Shown here piece after piece: positions 35,031 through 44,249 of a DNA stretch of 64,000 bases; position 1 is the first letter of the stretch; each line of letters opens with the position of its first letter. The notes beneath the pieces were generated by a model. That model was given only the letters and a program-made list of their open reading frames with translations, ran no database searches and had not been told where the DNA came from. Made by a program: the position numbers and the translations under genes. This DNA is from Kriegella sp965368185 (GTDB taxonomy: Bacteria; Bacteroidota; Bacteroidia; Flavobacteriales; Flavobacteriaceae), in the NCBI GenBank assembly GCA_965368185.1, contig CBDULZ010000004.1:34629-98628 (forward strand). The letters run 5' to 3'.

Positions 35031-36833
35031 ATGAATCTACTTTCTCTCTCTGAAATTACCGAAAAGGCACAAAACGCTTTTAAAAGGTTTCCGATAACTC
35101 TAATCTGGGCAATTCTCGGAACTTTCTTTTGCATGTTTTTACTTGAAGATACCGATACCGACCGGTTCGAAGAAAATATCGATACGGTTCTGACCCTCGT
35201 GCTAGGAATAAGTTGGTTTATAGGAATTCAATTTCTAATAGAACAATTAAAAGCGCCAAAAAAATGGAAAGGGCTGAAAATAGTTGTTTTCGGGTTGCTT
35301 GTCGCCTTCTTTTGGTATCTCCCGGCAGATGGAAGCAAAATAAACGACAATCCTGAATTTCTCATTCGGTTCGCACTCTACTTCTTTGCCGGGCATCTCT
35401 TCGTACTTTTTGCGCCTTTTCTTCTGAAATGGGACAAAAGAGCCTACTGGAACTACTTGAAATCGTTGACTATTGCCATTGGGCGAAGTGTTTTCTTTTC
35501 GGGCGTATTATGCCTTGGTTTAGTATTGGCCCTAGTTTCCATTGATGCCCTTTTTGAGGCGAACATACGAGGAGAGCGTTACGGGCAGCTCTTTATTTTC
35601 TGTTTGGGAATCGTAAATACCTGGATCTATTTATCCGACTTTCCTGAAAACATCCTATACAACACCAACATCAACTTTGAAAGGGCCCTAGATGTCTTTG
35701 TAAAGTATATTTTGATTCCCTTAGTGCTATTATATGTTGTTATTCTCTATGCTTATGGTTTCAAGATTTTATTCGATTGGGAATTGCCCAAAGGTTGGGT
35801 ATCCTATCTGGTTACCGCTCTGGCACTTTTAGGTTTTGTAGTACACGTGATCATTGATCCCGTTCAGAAAAGTTCTAAAGCCTGGACAATACAGCGTTTT
35901 TACCCGTGGTTTTATGTTGTATTGTTACCACTGGTAGTGCTACTTTTCGTAGCGATTTTTAGGAGGGTGGCCGATTATGGCATTACGGAGAACCGGTATT
36001 TCGTTCTGATCATCGCATTCTGGATTCTGGGGATTTCACTCTATTTGTTGATGAGTAAGGAGAAGCGTTTAATTGTATTGCCTATTTCGTTATTGGTGCT
36101 TGCACTTTTAACTTCTTTTGGGTTTTGGGGAGTCTTCGAGATATCAAAAAATAGTCAGATAAGGCAATTTCGGAAGGTATTCGAAACGGTAGAATCGAAC
36201 TATAAAAAAGCCACCAGCGAACAGTTTGATCAGCTGAAATCAATTCTGGATTATATGCATGAGCGGGAGTCCCTGCCAGAATTGGATGCCATTACCGGTA
36301 TTCACTTGCAAAATTCATTTAAGGATACCCTCGTTGAAAAGTGGGAAACGCAGGGGTGGTTTGACACGACCAAGGTTCTCGATTCTTTGGGCATAACGGT
36401 AAGCCAGGAAGAATTGGACAAAAAAAACCCAAATGGCACCTTTTATTCATATTACACCGATCAATATAAGATTCGCAATTATAACATTGGACAATTTTCT
36501 TATTTTTCCCCGATACAGTTTGATAGTCACAATAAAAACAAACGAGAAATCGGGGCGTTTAAGGTCACTTTTGATTCCGAAAACGTTTCGCTATCTCTTT
36601 TAGCGAACAACGATAGCTCCCCCGCTTTAGAGATTCCGTTAAAGAAAAAGCTCATCGCCCTCACCCGGTTCGGAACAGATCTGTACAAAGTAAATGAGCG
36701 CGAAATGGTTCTAGAATCAGAAAATGATAGTATTTTAGTACAACTGATCTTGACGGATATTAATTATAATGTAAAGCAAGATTCGGTGATGGTTAATAAT
36801 GCGAGCGCCTTAATGTTCTTAAAGCAAAAGTGA
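35031..36833 (+). CDS. DUF4153 membrane protein
   Basis: A 600-residue integral membrane protein of the DUF4153 type. It has about 10-12 hydrophobic segments in the first 390 residues (for example FPITLIWAILGTFFCMFLL and FFSGVLCLGLVLALVSIDALF) and a soluble, beta-rich C-terminal domain of about 200 residues. The family function is unknown. It starts well after the ogt gene (260-bp spacer, with a promoter box) and is followed by the exonuclease gene after 1 bp, so the two are probably co-transcribed. Confidence 0.8.
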   Translation: MNLLSLSEITEKAQNAFKRFPITLIWAILGTFFCMFLLEDTDTDRFEENIDTVLTLVLGISWFIGIQFLIEQLKAPKKWKGLKIVVFGLLVAFFWYLPADGSKINDNPEFLIRFALYFFAGHLFVLFAPFLLKWDKRAYWNYLKSLTIAIGRSVFFSGVLCLGLVLALVSIDALFEANIRGERYGQLFIFCLGIVNTWIYLSDFPENILYNTNINFERALDVFVKYILIPLVLLYVVILYAYGFKILFDWELPKGWVSYLVTALALLGFVVHVIIDPVQKSSKAWTIQRFYPWFYVVLLPLVVLLFVAIFRRVADYGITENRYFVLIIAFWILGISLYLLMSKEKRLIVLPISLLVLALLTSFGFWGVFEISKNSQIRQFRKVFETVESNYKKATSEQFDQLKSILDYMHERESLPELDAITGIHLQNSFKDTLVEKWETQGWFDTTKVLDSLGITVSQEELDKKNPNGTFYSYYTDQYKIRNYNIGQFSYFSPIQFDSHNKNKREIGAFKVTFDSENVSLSLLANNDSSPALEIPLKKKLIALTRFGTDLYKVNEREMVLESENDSILVQLILTDINYNVKQDSVMVNNASALMFLKQK

Positions 36834-36834
36834 T

Positions 36835-37548
36835 ATGTTACAAAAAATCAATTTAGAGCATATTCTATTCTTAGATATTGAGACTGTTCCTGAAAATGAA
36901 GGGTACGACCAGTTAGACGATGAAAAAAAAGACCTTTGGGAACAGAAAACAAGATACCAACGCAAAGATGAATTCACCGCTGAGGAGTTCTACGATCGTG
37001 CAGGAATTTGGGCTGAATTCGGAAAAATCATCTGCTTGTCGGTAGGTTATTTTCACATAAAGGGCGATGTGAGAACATTTCGGACTACCAGTTTCCATGG
37101 CCCGGAACCCAAACTATTAAAAGATTTTAAAAATCTATTGAACGGTCATTTCAGTGGGTCGAAACATTTGATGTGCGGGCACAACGCTAAAGAATTCGAT
37201 TTCCCCTATATCGCCCGAAGAATGATCATTCACGGCATACCGCTTCCGTATAAATTAAACCTCTTCGGAAAAAAACCATGGGAAGTGCCGCATTTGGACA
37301 CCCTGGATCTTTGGAAATTCGGCGATTACAAACATTACACCTCTTTAAAACTGCTGGCAAACATACTCGGTATTCCCTCACCCAAAGAAGACATCGACGG
37401 CAGTATGGTGCGTGACGTCTATTATAAAGAAAACGACTTAGATCGCATTATAAATTATTGCGAATTGGATGTGGTAACTACGGCACAAGTTTTTCTGAGA
37501 TTACGAAACGACGAATTATTGGATGAAAGTGAAATTAAGAAAGTTTGA
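36835..37548 (+). CDS. PolB-like 3'-5' exonuclease
   Basis: A 237-residue protein with an RNase H-like exonuclease fold. It shows the acidic motifs ILFLDIETVPE (ExoI), GHNAKEFDFPYIARRM (ExoII) and a late YCELDVVTTAQVFLRL (ExoIII), the pattern of predicted PolB-related 3'-5' exonucleases. The motifs would bind two Mg2+ ions to cut single nucleotides from DNA or RNA. It starts 1 bp after the DUF4153 gene. No polymerase domain is attached. Substrate unknown. Confidence 0.85.
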   Translation: MLQKINLEHILFLDIETVPENEGYDQLDDEKKDLWEQKTRYQRKDEFTAEEFYDRAGIWAEFGKIICLSVGYFHIKGDVRTFRTTSFHGPEPKLLKDFKNLLNGHFSGSKHLMCGHNAKEFDFPYIARRMIIHGIPLPYKLNLFGKKPWEVPHLDTLDLWKFGDYKHYTSLKLLANILGIPSPKEDIDGSMVRDVYYKENDLDRIINYCELDVVTTAQVFLRLRNDELLDESEIKKV

Positions 37549-37567
37549 TTATTAATTACCGAAAGTC

Positions 37568-38545
37568 TTACCCGTTAAATTTCAGTTGAATATACACAGG
37601 AAAATGGTCACTATAGCCACCTATATATTTCCGTCCCGCATACGTGCGGTATGGTGTTCCTTTGAACTTGCCATTGAATTCGGTCAAAAACTCCTCGTCA
37701 AAAATATTAGCATGGGCGAAACTGTGTGTCCCCTTTTTATGGTTCAAAAAATTATGTGATACCATAATCTGATCGAACAAACTCCAACTTCGTTTATAAT
37801 TGGCACTGCCCCTTTCTAAAGGTATGTGCAGTTTTTCCATGGGATTGTACAAATACGGCAACTCCATTAAATTTTTAATACTTTCCGATTTGGGTCCGGC
37901 ATTAAAATCACCCATAATGATGTAATTAGGGTCAAGATGTTCAGTTTCTATCTTAGCCATATATCGTTTTAAGGTTTCTGCAGCGATGACCCTTTTATAA
38001 TTTGTTTCATTTACACCATTGCGCCGAGATGGCCAGTGATTTACAAAAACATGTACCTCTTCCCCGTTGAGCTTTCCGAATACGTAAAGAATATCACGCG
38101 TAGTATCACGTTCCCCATTGGGATTATTCACAAACAAGGTGATAGGCTCGGAATATGTTACAGCAAAGTTACTTTTATGGTAGATCAATGCAGTATCGAT
38201 GCCTCTTTCGTCAGGTGAGTCATAATGTACATACCCATAATCAATATCACGAAGCGGCTCAGACCCGATAAGATCCTCCATGACATCTTTATTCTCGACC
38301 TCGGCTACCCCAACTAGGGCGGGCGGGGTTGCGGTATGCTCGCTACCTATCTCTGAAATGGTCTTGGCCAGTTTATAGAGCTTTCTTTTATAACGCGTAT
38401 TCGACCACTTTTTGGCACCTTTTGGTGTAAAATCGTCATCCAAGGTTTTCGGATCATCTTTGGTATCGAATAGATTCTCTAAGTTATAGAACGCAATGGT
38501 ATGAAGTTGCCTCCTTTTACTACGCTTAAAGAATTGAAAGAGCAT
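37568..38545 (-). CDS. Endonuclease/exonuclease/phosphatase-family protein
   Basis: A 325-residue EEP-fold protein without signal peptide. Visible motifs are TIAFYNLENLFDTKDD, VGVAEVENKDV, VFVNHWPSRRNG, IIMGDFNAGP and SDHFPVY (final catalytic Asp-His). The family includes nucleases, phosphodiesterases and phosphoinositide phosphatases. The FYNLENLFD variant is common in Bacteroidota and is often called an endonuclease, but no substrate is proven. It is convergent with the exonuclease gene (19-bp gap) and divergent from hflX. Confidence 0.87.
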   Translation of the reverse strand: MLFQFFKRSKRRQLHTIAFYNLENLFDTKDDPKTLDDDFTPKGAKKWSNTRYKRKLYKLAKTISEIGSEHTATPPALVGVAEVENKDVMEDLIGSEPLRDIDYGYVHYDSPDERGIDTALIYHKSNFAVTYSEPITLFVNNPNGERDTTRDILYVFGKLNGEEVHVFVNHWPSRRNGVNETNYKRVIAAETLKRYMAKIETEHLDPNYIIMGDFNAGPKSESIKNLMELPYLYNPMEKLHIPLERGSANYKRSWSLFDQIMVSHNFLNHKKGTHSFAHANIFDEEFLTEFNGKFKGTPYRTYAGRKYIGGYSDHFPVYIQLKFNG

Positions 38546-38577
38546 GATCTTTTTTTGAGCGAATAAATTTACAAAAA

Positions 38578-38604
38578 TTGCTTGGTCAGTATTGCTTAAA
38601 TTTG
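38578..38604 (+). promoter_or_regulatory. Probable hflX promoter
   Basis: TTG (38578-38580) and TAAATTTG (38597-38604) match the Bacteroidota -33 and -7 elements at a normal distance. Transcription would begin near 38611, about 9 nt before the ATG at 38620. The upstream in-frame start at 38578 is thus part of the promoter. Confidence 0.5.
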
Positions 38605-38619
38605 CACTTTAATAAAGTT

Positions 38620-39831
38620 ATGCTAGAAAAGAAATCCATAGAATACGAAAAAGCCGTTCTCATCGGAGTACTGAACAAAGAACAGGATGAAAAGAAAGTG
38701 ACCGAATATTTAGACGAGCTCGAATTTTTGACTTATACGGCGGGCGGTGAAGTCTCAAAACGGTTTGTTCAGCGTATGGACACCCCCAACCCTAAAACCT
38801 TGATCGGCAGTGGAAAAATGGAGGAAGTGGAAGCCTATGTGAAGGAAAACGATATAGGTTCCGTTATTTTTGATGACGAACTTTCCCCCGGTCAACAGCG
38901 AAATATTGAAAAACAGCTTCGCTGTAAAATTCTGGATCGTACCAGCCTTATACTCGATATTTTCGCCCAACGTGCCCAGACGAGCTATGCACGCACCCAG
39001 GTTGAATTGGCGCAATATGAATACCTCTTGCCAAGGCTAACGGGGCTTTGGACACACTTGGAGCGTCAAAAAGGAGGTATTGGAATGCGTGGGCCAGGGG
39101 AAACAGAAATCGAAACGGATAGACGTATCGTTCGCGACCGTATTTCGTTGCTCAAGAAAAAATTGACGAAAATCGATAGGCAAATGGAAACCCAACGGGG
39201 TAACCGCGGTTCTTTGGTTAGGGTGGCATTGGTGGGTTACACCAATGTGGGCAAATCTACCCTCATGAATGTTATCAGCAAAAGTGACGTTTTTGCCGAG
39301 AACAAACTTTTTGCCACTTTAGACACCACGGTTCGAAAAGTTGTCATTGGCAACCTCCCTTTTCTACTAAGCGATACCGTGGGATTTATACGAAAGCTTC
39401 CGACGCAATTGGTAGAGAGCTTTAAAAGTACACTGGACGAGGTTCGGGAAGCCGACCTTTTGTTGCATGTTGTAGATATATCACATTCTAATTTTGAGGA
39501 GCACATCGCTTCCGTAAACCAGATATTAGATGAAATAGGGAGTGCGGACAAGGAAATTATCATGGTCTTTAACAAAATCGATCAATACCAGCATGAGACC
39601 ATTGATGAAGATGACCTTATGACCGAAAAAACCCATAAACATTTCACTATTGCGGAATGGAAAAAAACATGGATGCAGCGGGTGGGAAAAAATGCGCTTT
39701 TTATATCTGCCCTGAACAAAGAAAACTTAGATGAGTTCCGCACTCGGGTGTATGATGAGGTACGTGATATTCACGTTACTCGTTTTCCTTATAACAACTT
39801 TTTATATCCTGAGCATTTAGATGAATATTGA
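38620..39831 (+). CDS. hflX: Ribosome-associated GTPase HflX
   Basis: A 403-residue GTPase. An N-terminal HflX domain (SGKMEEVEAYVKENDIGSVIFDDELSPGQQRNIE) and a coiled stretch with GPGETEIETDRR precede the G domain: VGYTNVGKSTLMN (P-loop), LFATLDTTVRK (switch I), DTVGFI (G3), NKID (G4) and SALN (G5). HflX splits stalled or heat-damaged ribosomes. The start at ATG 38620 (MLEKKSIEYEKAVLIGV) fits the family and the promoter described above. It is divergent from the EEP gene. Confidence 0.95.
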   Translation: MLEKKSIEYEKAVLIGVLNKEQDEKKVTEYLDELEFLTYTAGGEVSKRFVQRMDTPNPKTLIGSGKMEEVEAYVKENDIGSVIFDDELSPGQQRNIEKQLRCKILDRTSLILDIFAQRAQTSYARTQVELAQYEYLLPRLTGLWTHLERQKGGIGMRGPGETEIETDRRIVRDRISLLKKKLTKIDRQMETQRGNRGSLVRVALVGYTNVGKSTLMNVISKSDVFAENKLFATLDTTVRKVVIGNLPFLLSDTVGFIRKLPTQLVESFKSTLDEVREADLLLHVVDISHSNFEEHIASVNQILDEIGSADKEIIMVFNKIDQYQHETIDEDDLMTEKTHKHFTIAEWKKTWMQRVGKNALFISALNKENLDEFRTRVYDEVRDIHVTRFPYNNFLYPEHLDEY

Positions 39832-39971
39832 TTTTTGCATGCTTACAAAGCAGTATCACAGTATGATTTAAGCGATCAAGTATCCCTTTTCAGATATCCA
39901 TACAGTTATATGTGTTTTTGTTGTTTCCATTTATTATGCCGTTTGTCGAGGAAAACGAACCGTTACTATTT

Positions 39972-40037
39972 TTCACAACATTTTACACCTCGTTCACAAC
40001 AATAATTTCAAACAGACACAGATCCACCATACATTTA
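39972..40037 (+). promoter_or_regulatory. Activator-type promoter of small RNA unit 1
   Basis: Direct repeats TTCACAACA at 39972-39980 and 39993-40001 are 21 bp apart. After 28 bp follows TACATTTA (40030-40037), one base from TAnnTTTG. The same spacing recurs at 47678, 48049 and 48388. The repeat end would lie at about -36, as for an activator touching RNA polymerase. Confidence 0.6.
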
Positions 40038-40042
40038 CAGTG

Positions 40043-40235
40043 TTATTAAGTGATAGTGTTACCCGATAGTTATCGGGACCAAATCGAACTGTGATCTTAA
40101 CCGAAATTAAAAGTGTTGTTTTCCCCAAATCGGCACTTGACCTAAAAAAGCTTGTTCCAGGAGACTGGAAACCCGATCTTAAAAGAAAGACCTACTTAAC
40201 TAAAAAATTGCCTCGACCTACATCGAGGCTTTTTT
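40043..40235 (+). ncRNA. Small RNA unit 1 of a four-member family
   Basis: A predicted transcript of about 190 nt with no credible ORF, running from the TACATTTA box to the terminator at 40210-40235. The body shares long blocks with units 2 and 3: a palindromic hairpin around CCCGATAGTTATCGGG (about 40062-40077), TCTTAACCG (40095-40103), a hairpin TTCCAG-GAGA-CTGGAA with a GNRA loop (40155-40170), and CCTACTTAACTAAAAA just before the terminator. In units 2 and 3 the GNRA stem has a compensatory A-U to G-C change. It lies beyond the end of the convergent lipoprotein operon. It may belong to a known Rfam family such as Flavo-1; that could not be checked. Confidence 0.6.
40210..40235. terminator. 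Bidirectional intrinsic terminator
   Basis: Stem CCTCGA/TCGAGG within 40210-40229, with a T-run on the right (40230-40235) and an A-run on the left (AAAAAATT). It can end both the small RNA and the convergent lipoprotein operon. Confidence 0.7.
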
Positions 40236-40269
40236 AGTTTTAGACTCTTTTCTTTTATGAAAACTGTTT

Positions 40270-40776
40270 TTATTTTGCCTCTAACTCAAATGTACCTTTT
40301 ACCGTAAGGTCATTGCCAAAACTGAAGGGCGCACTCAATACTAAATTCACGGAGCCATTTATTTTGTTGGCATTAAGCGTAGTTATCTTCACATCACCCG
40401 ATTTGCTATCGAAAAGCAGATTATTTCCTAAAAAAATGGCTGTCCACCCTCCAGAGGTTATATCCGAGATGCTATACACTTGGGCTTTGATTTTAGGGAT
40501 ATCCCGTATTCCGAAAAAAACCGACAGGTTATCATCGTTCGTAAAGGTCAATGGGAAAAACTCCGTATTATTTTCTATCTGAATCGCAAAGTCATCTGTA
40601 GTTCCATAAAAGGTAAGTGTAGTATCGCCCGTTATGTTAAAATTCGCACTGCCGGAATAGACTGACCCCCCTCTGATCTCATCCTTGTTGCAGCCCACAC
40701 AAAACAATCCCAGTAACACTAGAACATATAGTGTATTGGAGAGCGATGACAATTTTTTTAATATACCTGTTTCCAT
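40270..40776 (-). CDS. Hypothetical lipoprotein (operon gene 4)
   Basis: A 168-residue lipoprotein (lipobox FCVGC, Cys at about residue 29) with an all-beta mature domain rich in Thr, Asn and Phe (NFNITGDTTLTFYGTTDDFAIQIENN). No family recognised. It is the last gene of the minus-strand operon that starts with the metallopeptidase at 44249. It ends 35 bp before the bidirectional terminator shared with small RNA unit 1. Surface exposure is possible but not shown. Confidence 0.7.
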   Translation of the reverse strand: METGILKKLSSLSNTLYVLVLLGLFCVGCNKDEIRGGSVYSGSANFNITGDTTLTFYGTTDDFAIQIENNTEFFPLTFTNDDNLSVFFGIRDIPKIKAQVYSISDITSGGWTAIFLGNNLLFDSKSGDVKITTLNANKINGSVNLVLSAPFSFGNDLTVKGTFELEAK

Positions 40777-40930
40777 AATCTTAATCTTTAAATTTTTTTA
40801 GGGGCGGTTTTTAATCGATTTCGCCCAAATGGCTTCTTATAAAAACAATAATGCCTTGTTTTAATAGTCTGATTCGATAATTATCAAGACACCATCGCCT
40901 GTACCTCAACCAAAATGAAAAATCACCACT

Positions 40931-41389
40931 CTAATTGGCGCCATCGGGCTTGTCTATCCTAACTTTCGAAGGATTGCTTTTAGCGCCATCCATAGCCTCT
41001 AGAACAACCTCAAATTCGACCCAATTCTGAGATCCAAATCGAAAACATGTAGCCCACCCAATTATTCCATTTTTATCGGTAAACTTTGTATTGACCGCAT
41101 TATCTGATTCGCCGCTTGACACGGTAGTTTTTATCAACAACTTGCTTATCTTGCTTGCTGAAGTGGTCGTATACGGAATATCGCAGACTATCGTACTACC
41201 ATTGCCACTTGATGTGTTACAATTATTTAAACCGTCTAACTCAAAGGTCTGTGCCTTTGCAGTGATGGAAGCATCGGTTCCATCATCACTTTTACTACAG
41301 CTCATTACAGCTATCATCAAAATCGGTATTATCAAAATGTTGCACACCTTGTTTTTACCTTGCTTAATTTTTTTCATTGTTTCCATCAT
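40931..41389 (-). CDS. Hypothetical lipoprotein (operon gene 3)
   Basis: A 152-residue lipoprotein (lipobox VMSC, Cys at about residue 31, after a long basic start MMETMKKIKQGKNK). The mature part contains three or four cysteines (NNCNTSSGNGS, IVCDIPY, WATCFRFGSQNW) that may form disulfides. The beta-rich pattern resembles an immunoglobulin-like domain (SKLLIKTTVSSGESDN...WVEFEVVLEAMDG). No family recognised. It is spaced 42 bp from the carboxypeptidase-regulatory-like lipoprotein gene upstream and 154 bp from gene 4. Confidence 0.7.
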   Translation of the reverse strand: MMETMKKIKQGKNKVCNILIIPILMIAVMSCSKSDDGTDASITAKAQTFELDGLNNCNTSSGNGSTIVCDIPYTTTSASKISKLLIKTTVSSGESDNAVNTKFTDKNGIIGWATCFRFGSQNWVEFEVVLEAMDGAKSNPSKVRIDKPDGAN

Positions 41390-41431
41390 TTTTTAATTTT
41401 AAATATTAGTATTTTAGAAAAGGGAATTAGG

Positions 41432-42430
41432 TTATTGAAGGTACGCCAGCATCTGTACCATCTCTTCGGTATCTGGTTGGTGGCCACAACCAAAGGTTTT
41501 TCCATTAAGATGATAAAGGACGGGAATAACAAGAGCCTCTTCATCGGTAAGAATACAGGAGGCATGCTCAAGTGTACCATTTATCTTACCGTTTGCATCT
41601 GCTATCAGTGTATTGCCAGAACCATTTGATGGCCCTATCGGAGGGTTGGTGAAATTCACGAAATCGTTCACAAAATCAATACTCTCGGTCACCTTTACTT
41701 TTCTTTTCAGATACGCCAACCAAAAAGTGTAAGTGCCATTCGGAATCATTCCTTCCAACTTAATTTCAACCGTTGAAGAATTACCATTGCAATGGACCAT
41801 CATATTTCCTTTTGCCTTTTGAAATTCGGATAATGTTACCTGATGACCATCGGGTGCATTGATAATGTTCAGCTGGCCAAGCGGGGCATCAAAAATATTC
41901 TTCGCAAAAAGAGGTTCGTTTGGGTCGGTGGGCGTATTTCCGTCCTTGTCCACAATTTCTTCCAATAACTGCACCTTCCCAAAGTTCAAGTGCGCTTCCA
42001 CCACCTTGGGCTTGATCACAAAATCGACAGTTTCCGTGTGATCGGCCTTCACCTCGACGAAAACGGGGTTTGCCGAAACCACTTCTGTCGACAGGGGCGG
42101 AACAAGGATAACCTCATAGGTTCCGATGCCTCTAGTTTCCTTTTCGTAGATACCTTCGGCATTAGTGGCAATTTCAAGTTGATCTGATTTACCGGATAAT
42201 TTTACCAGCGCACTGGGATATGGATTCCCTTGTTCATCTTTTACAGTTCCATCTATTGTTCCCTGGTCTTGTGATTGGTCAAGATTATCTTTGGATTCAT
42301 CACTGCTACATCCAATTAAAGCCAGAGCCATTAGCGCTAACCCTAAAAATAACATTAATGAGAGTATAATATCTACATATTTACCCATCTGTGCATTTGA
42401 GAAGCTTTCAGTGCTCTTTTTTGTTTTCAT
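41432..42430 (-). CDS. Lipoprotein with carboxypeptidase-regulatory-like domain
   Basis: A 332-residue lipoprotein (lipobox LIGC, Cys at about residue 41, after a hydrophobic helix at about 20-40). Residues about 58-140 form a transthyretin/CarboxypepD_reg-like domain (GTIDGTVKDEQGNPYPSALVKLSGKSDQ...GIYEKETRGIGTYEVILVPP). The rest is an unrecognised beta-rich region, including MMVHCNGNSSTVEIKLEGMIPNGTYTFWLAYL and a Cys-containing tail (CGHQPDTEEM). The leader has TAGAAATC directly before the ATG, identical to the metallopeptidase leader, so both may use the same translation signal. Confidence 0.75.
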   Translation of the reverse strand: MKTKKSTESFSNAQMGKYVDIILSLMLFLGLALMALALIGCSSDESKDNLDQSQDQGTIDGTVKDEQGNPYPSALVKLSGKSDQLEIATNAEGIYEKETRGIGTYEVILVPPLSTEVVSANPVFVEVKADHTETVDFVIKPKVVEAHLNFGKVQLLEEIVDKDGNTPTDPNEPLFAKNIFDAPLGQLNIINAPDGHQVTLSEFQKAKGNMMVHCNGNSSTVEIKLEGMIPNGTYTFWLAYLKRKVKVTESIDFVNDFVNFTNPPIGPSNGSGNTLIADANGKINGTLEHASCILTDEEALVIPVLYHLNGKTFGCGHQPDTEEMVQMLAYLQ

Positions 42431-42506
42431 GATTTCTATTTTTAAATGCTTTTGTCATATATGTTAGGGAACAGTTTTTTCGTGATTGAATCTTAGAATA
42501 TCTTAT

Positions 42507-44249
42507 TCAAAGGAGATGTTTACGTTTATCACTATGTAAAAATTCTTGTACCCTTCGGCATTGGTCTTGTGTCATTCTATAATAATCATCGCAATTAAAA
42601 TAGCTCATAACATTATGCCTATCTGGATTAAAATTGAGGTCAATACCTAATTCGGTGTTCCTTATCATAACTTCATTTGAGTAATCGGCCGGGTTCCAGC
42701 CTTTTGCTAGGAAATATTTTTTACTCACATCCGCTGGAGTGTCCGCGACTACCCCCGAATCTCCATCCAGTATTGAAACAGAAGTAGATTTGTTCTCACT
42801 GAGGTAATCAACCACAACCTGATCAGGATTTCTACTGTTTTTTGGTACTTTTAGCCCATCAGAATGCGTATGGTCAAGCCCGAAATAGTGTCCTAACTCG
42901 TGTGCCAGTAATTTTATGTTCTGTATTTTTTTTTTGCTTCCATCCTGATAATAAGCGGTTGTGTTTGTTATAGAAAATCCGGGCATAACTACATATTCGG
43001 CCTTTTTACTAGAAAAACCACTGTCAGATGCACCGTTACCCCTACCATGACGGAAAAAAACAACAATTTCCCCACGATACTCTTCTGCCCATGCATAAGC
43101 AGCATCTTTTGATTTTTGTTTTCCAGTTGATACAATTCTAGAATCCCCGTCCTCCTTTGGGTCTAATTTGTTTATTGAAGTATTCTTTAATTCATGCAAC
43201 TTGAAAATATGGTCAAATTGGATACCCGCTCTGGAATACACATTGTTGGCAGCGTCAATCCACCAGTTTACTTCACTGACTGAAACATCCGCTTTACGGC
43301 TTCCGTCATCATCCGAGCACTGAATCGCACGTATTTTTAGACGGATTCCATGCTGATAGAACAGCAAAGAATGGCCGTAATCGGGAGTGAAATGGCCGCC
43401 GAGTATAAATGACCATGTTTTGCTCCAATTATTATGGCTCTTGATCGGCAAAAGATTATAGGATCGAATTGAAGCCACTACTCCCAATCCCTCAATACGG
43501 TTGTAACAAAGCAGTTTAGTTGAGCCAGAAGAATTCAAAGGTAAGAGGATATCCCAATGCGGGCTCCAATTGGTATGGTGGGCCAAAAGGGTCATCTTGC
43601 CGTTCACATCGGTCGAAAAAAACTTCGCTTCGCCAATAACACGGCTATAAAAGAGCAGGTCGCTCGTTAGCAAGTTCTTTCCAAAGTTACCTGGTACTAT
43701 TATGTCCCATGTTTTTTTCCAGTTCTTATAGTGTTTTATCAATGTGAGATTACCTTTGCCGTCGCAGACAAAAATTTTTCCTTCGCCATTAGTACGATCG
43801 TAAAAAAGAAGGCCTGAATAAGCCCCGGCCGCGTCAAATGGAACAATGATATCCCAACTTTTTCGCCATCCGGTGTGTACTTTTTCGTTTTTAAAAACCC
43901 CTTGGTTATTTGAACTAAGGAACTTTATTTCTCCCTTACTGCGATTATAAAGCAGCAGATCGGTAAGATTTGGTCCAATCAAGAAATTTCCGGGAACAAT
44001 AATGTCCCAATCTTTCTGCCACGTTTTGTGGTGTTTTACCAATGTGATGTTTCCCTTGCTATCACTACGGTATACTTTTGCTTCCCCATTTACCCGGTCG
44101 TAAAAAAGAAGGTCTCCGTAACCACCTCCGACAAAAGAGCCAGAAACGATCAGGAACCAACTCTGCCTCCAACCCTGATGTGTTTTGAAATTAACTATGC
44201 TACCATCATTTTCTACATTTATAAATTTTGCAATGCTACTGTGTCCCAT
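42507..44249 (-). CDS. Propeller-repeat metallopeptidase without signal peptide
   Basis: A 580-residue protein in two parts. Residues 1 to about 310 hold six repeats of about 50 residues, each with a W-x4-W-D-I-I-V-P-like core and a D-L-L-F-Y-x-R strand, probably a six-bladed propeller of tachylectin/FG-GAP-like type. Residues from about 315 form a zinc metallopeptidase: H450-E-L-G-H454-Y-F-G-L-D-H460 and a Met-turn NVMSYF (about 546-551), as in pappalysin-type metzincins. No Sec, Tat or lipoprotein signal is visible at either end, so secretion, if it occurs, needs another route. It heads a minus-strand operon with three lipoproteins. Confidence 0.82.
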   Translation of the reverse strand: MGHSSIAKFINVENDGSIVNFKTHQGWRQSWFLIVSGSFVGGGYGDLLFYDRVNGEAKVYRSDSKGNITLVKHHKTWQKDWDIIVPGNFLIGPNLTDLLLYNRSKGEIKFLSSNNQGVFKNEKVHTGWRKSWDIIVPFDAAGAYSGLLFYDRTNGEGKIFVCDGKGNLTLIKHYKNWKKTWDIIVPGNFGKNLLTSDLLFYSRVIGEAKFFSTDVNGKMTLLAHHTNWSPHWDILLPLNSSGSTKLLCYNRIEGLGVVASIRSYNLLPIKSHNNWSKTWSFILGGHFTPDYGHSLLFYQHGIRLKIRAIQCSDDDGSRKADVSVSEVNWWIDAANNVYSRAGIQFDHIFKLHELKNTSINKLDPKEDGDSRIVSTGKQKSKDAAYAWAEEYRGEIVVFFRHGRGNGASDSGFSSKKAEYVVMPGFSITNTTAYYQDGSKKKIQNIKLLAHELGHYFGLDHTHSDGLKVPKNSRNPDQVVVDYLSENKSTSVSILDGDSGVVADTPADVSKKYFLAKGWNPADYSNEVMIRNTELGIDLNFNPDRHNVMSYFNCDDYYRMTQDQCRRVQEFLHSDKRKHLL

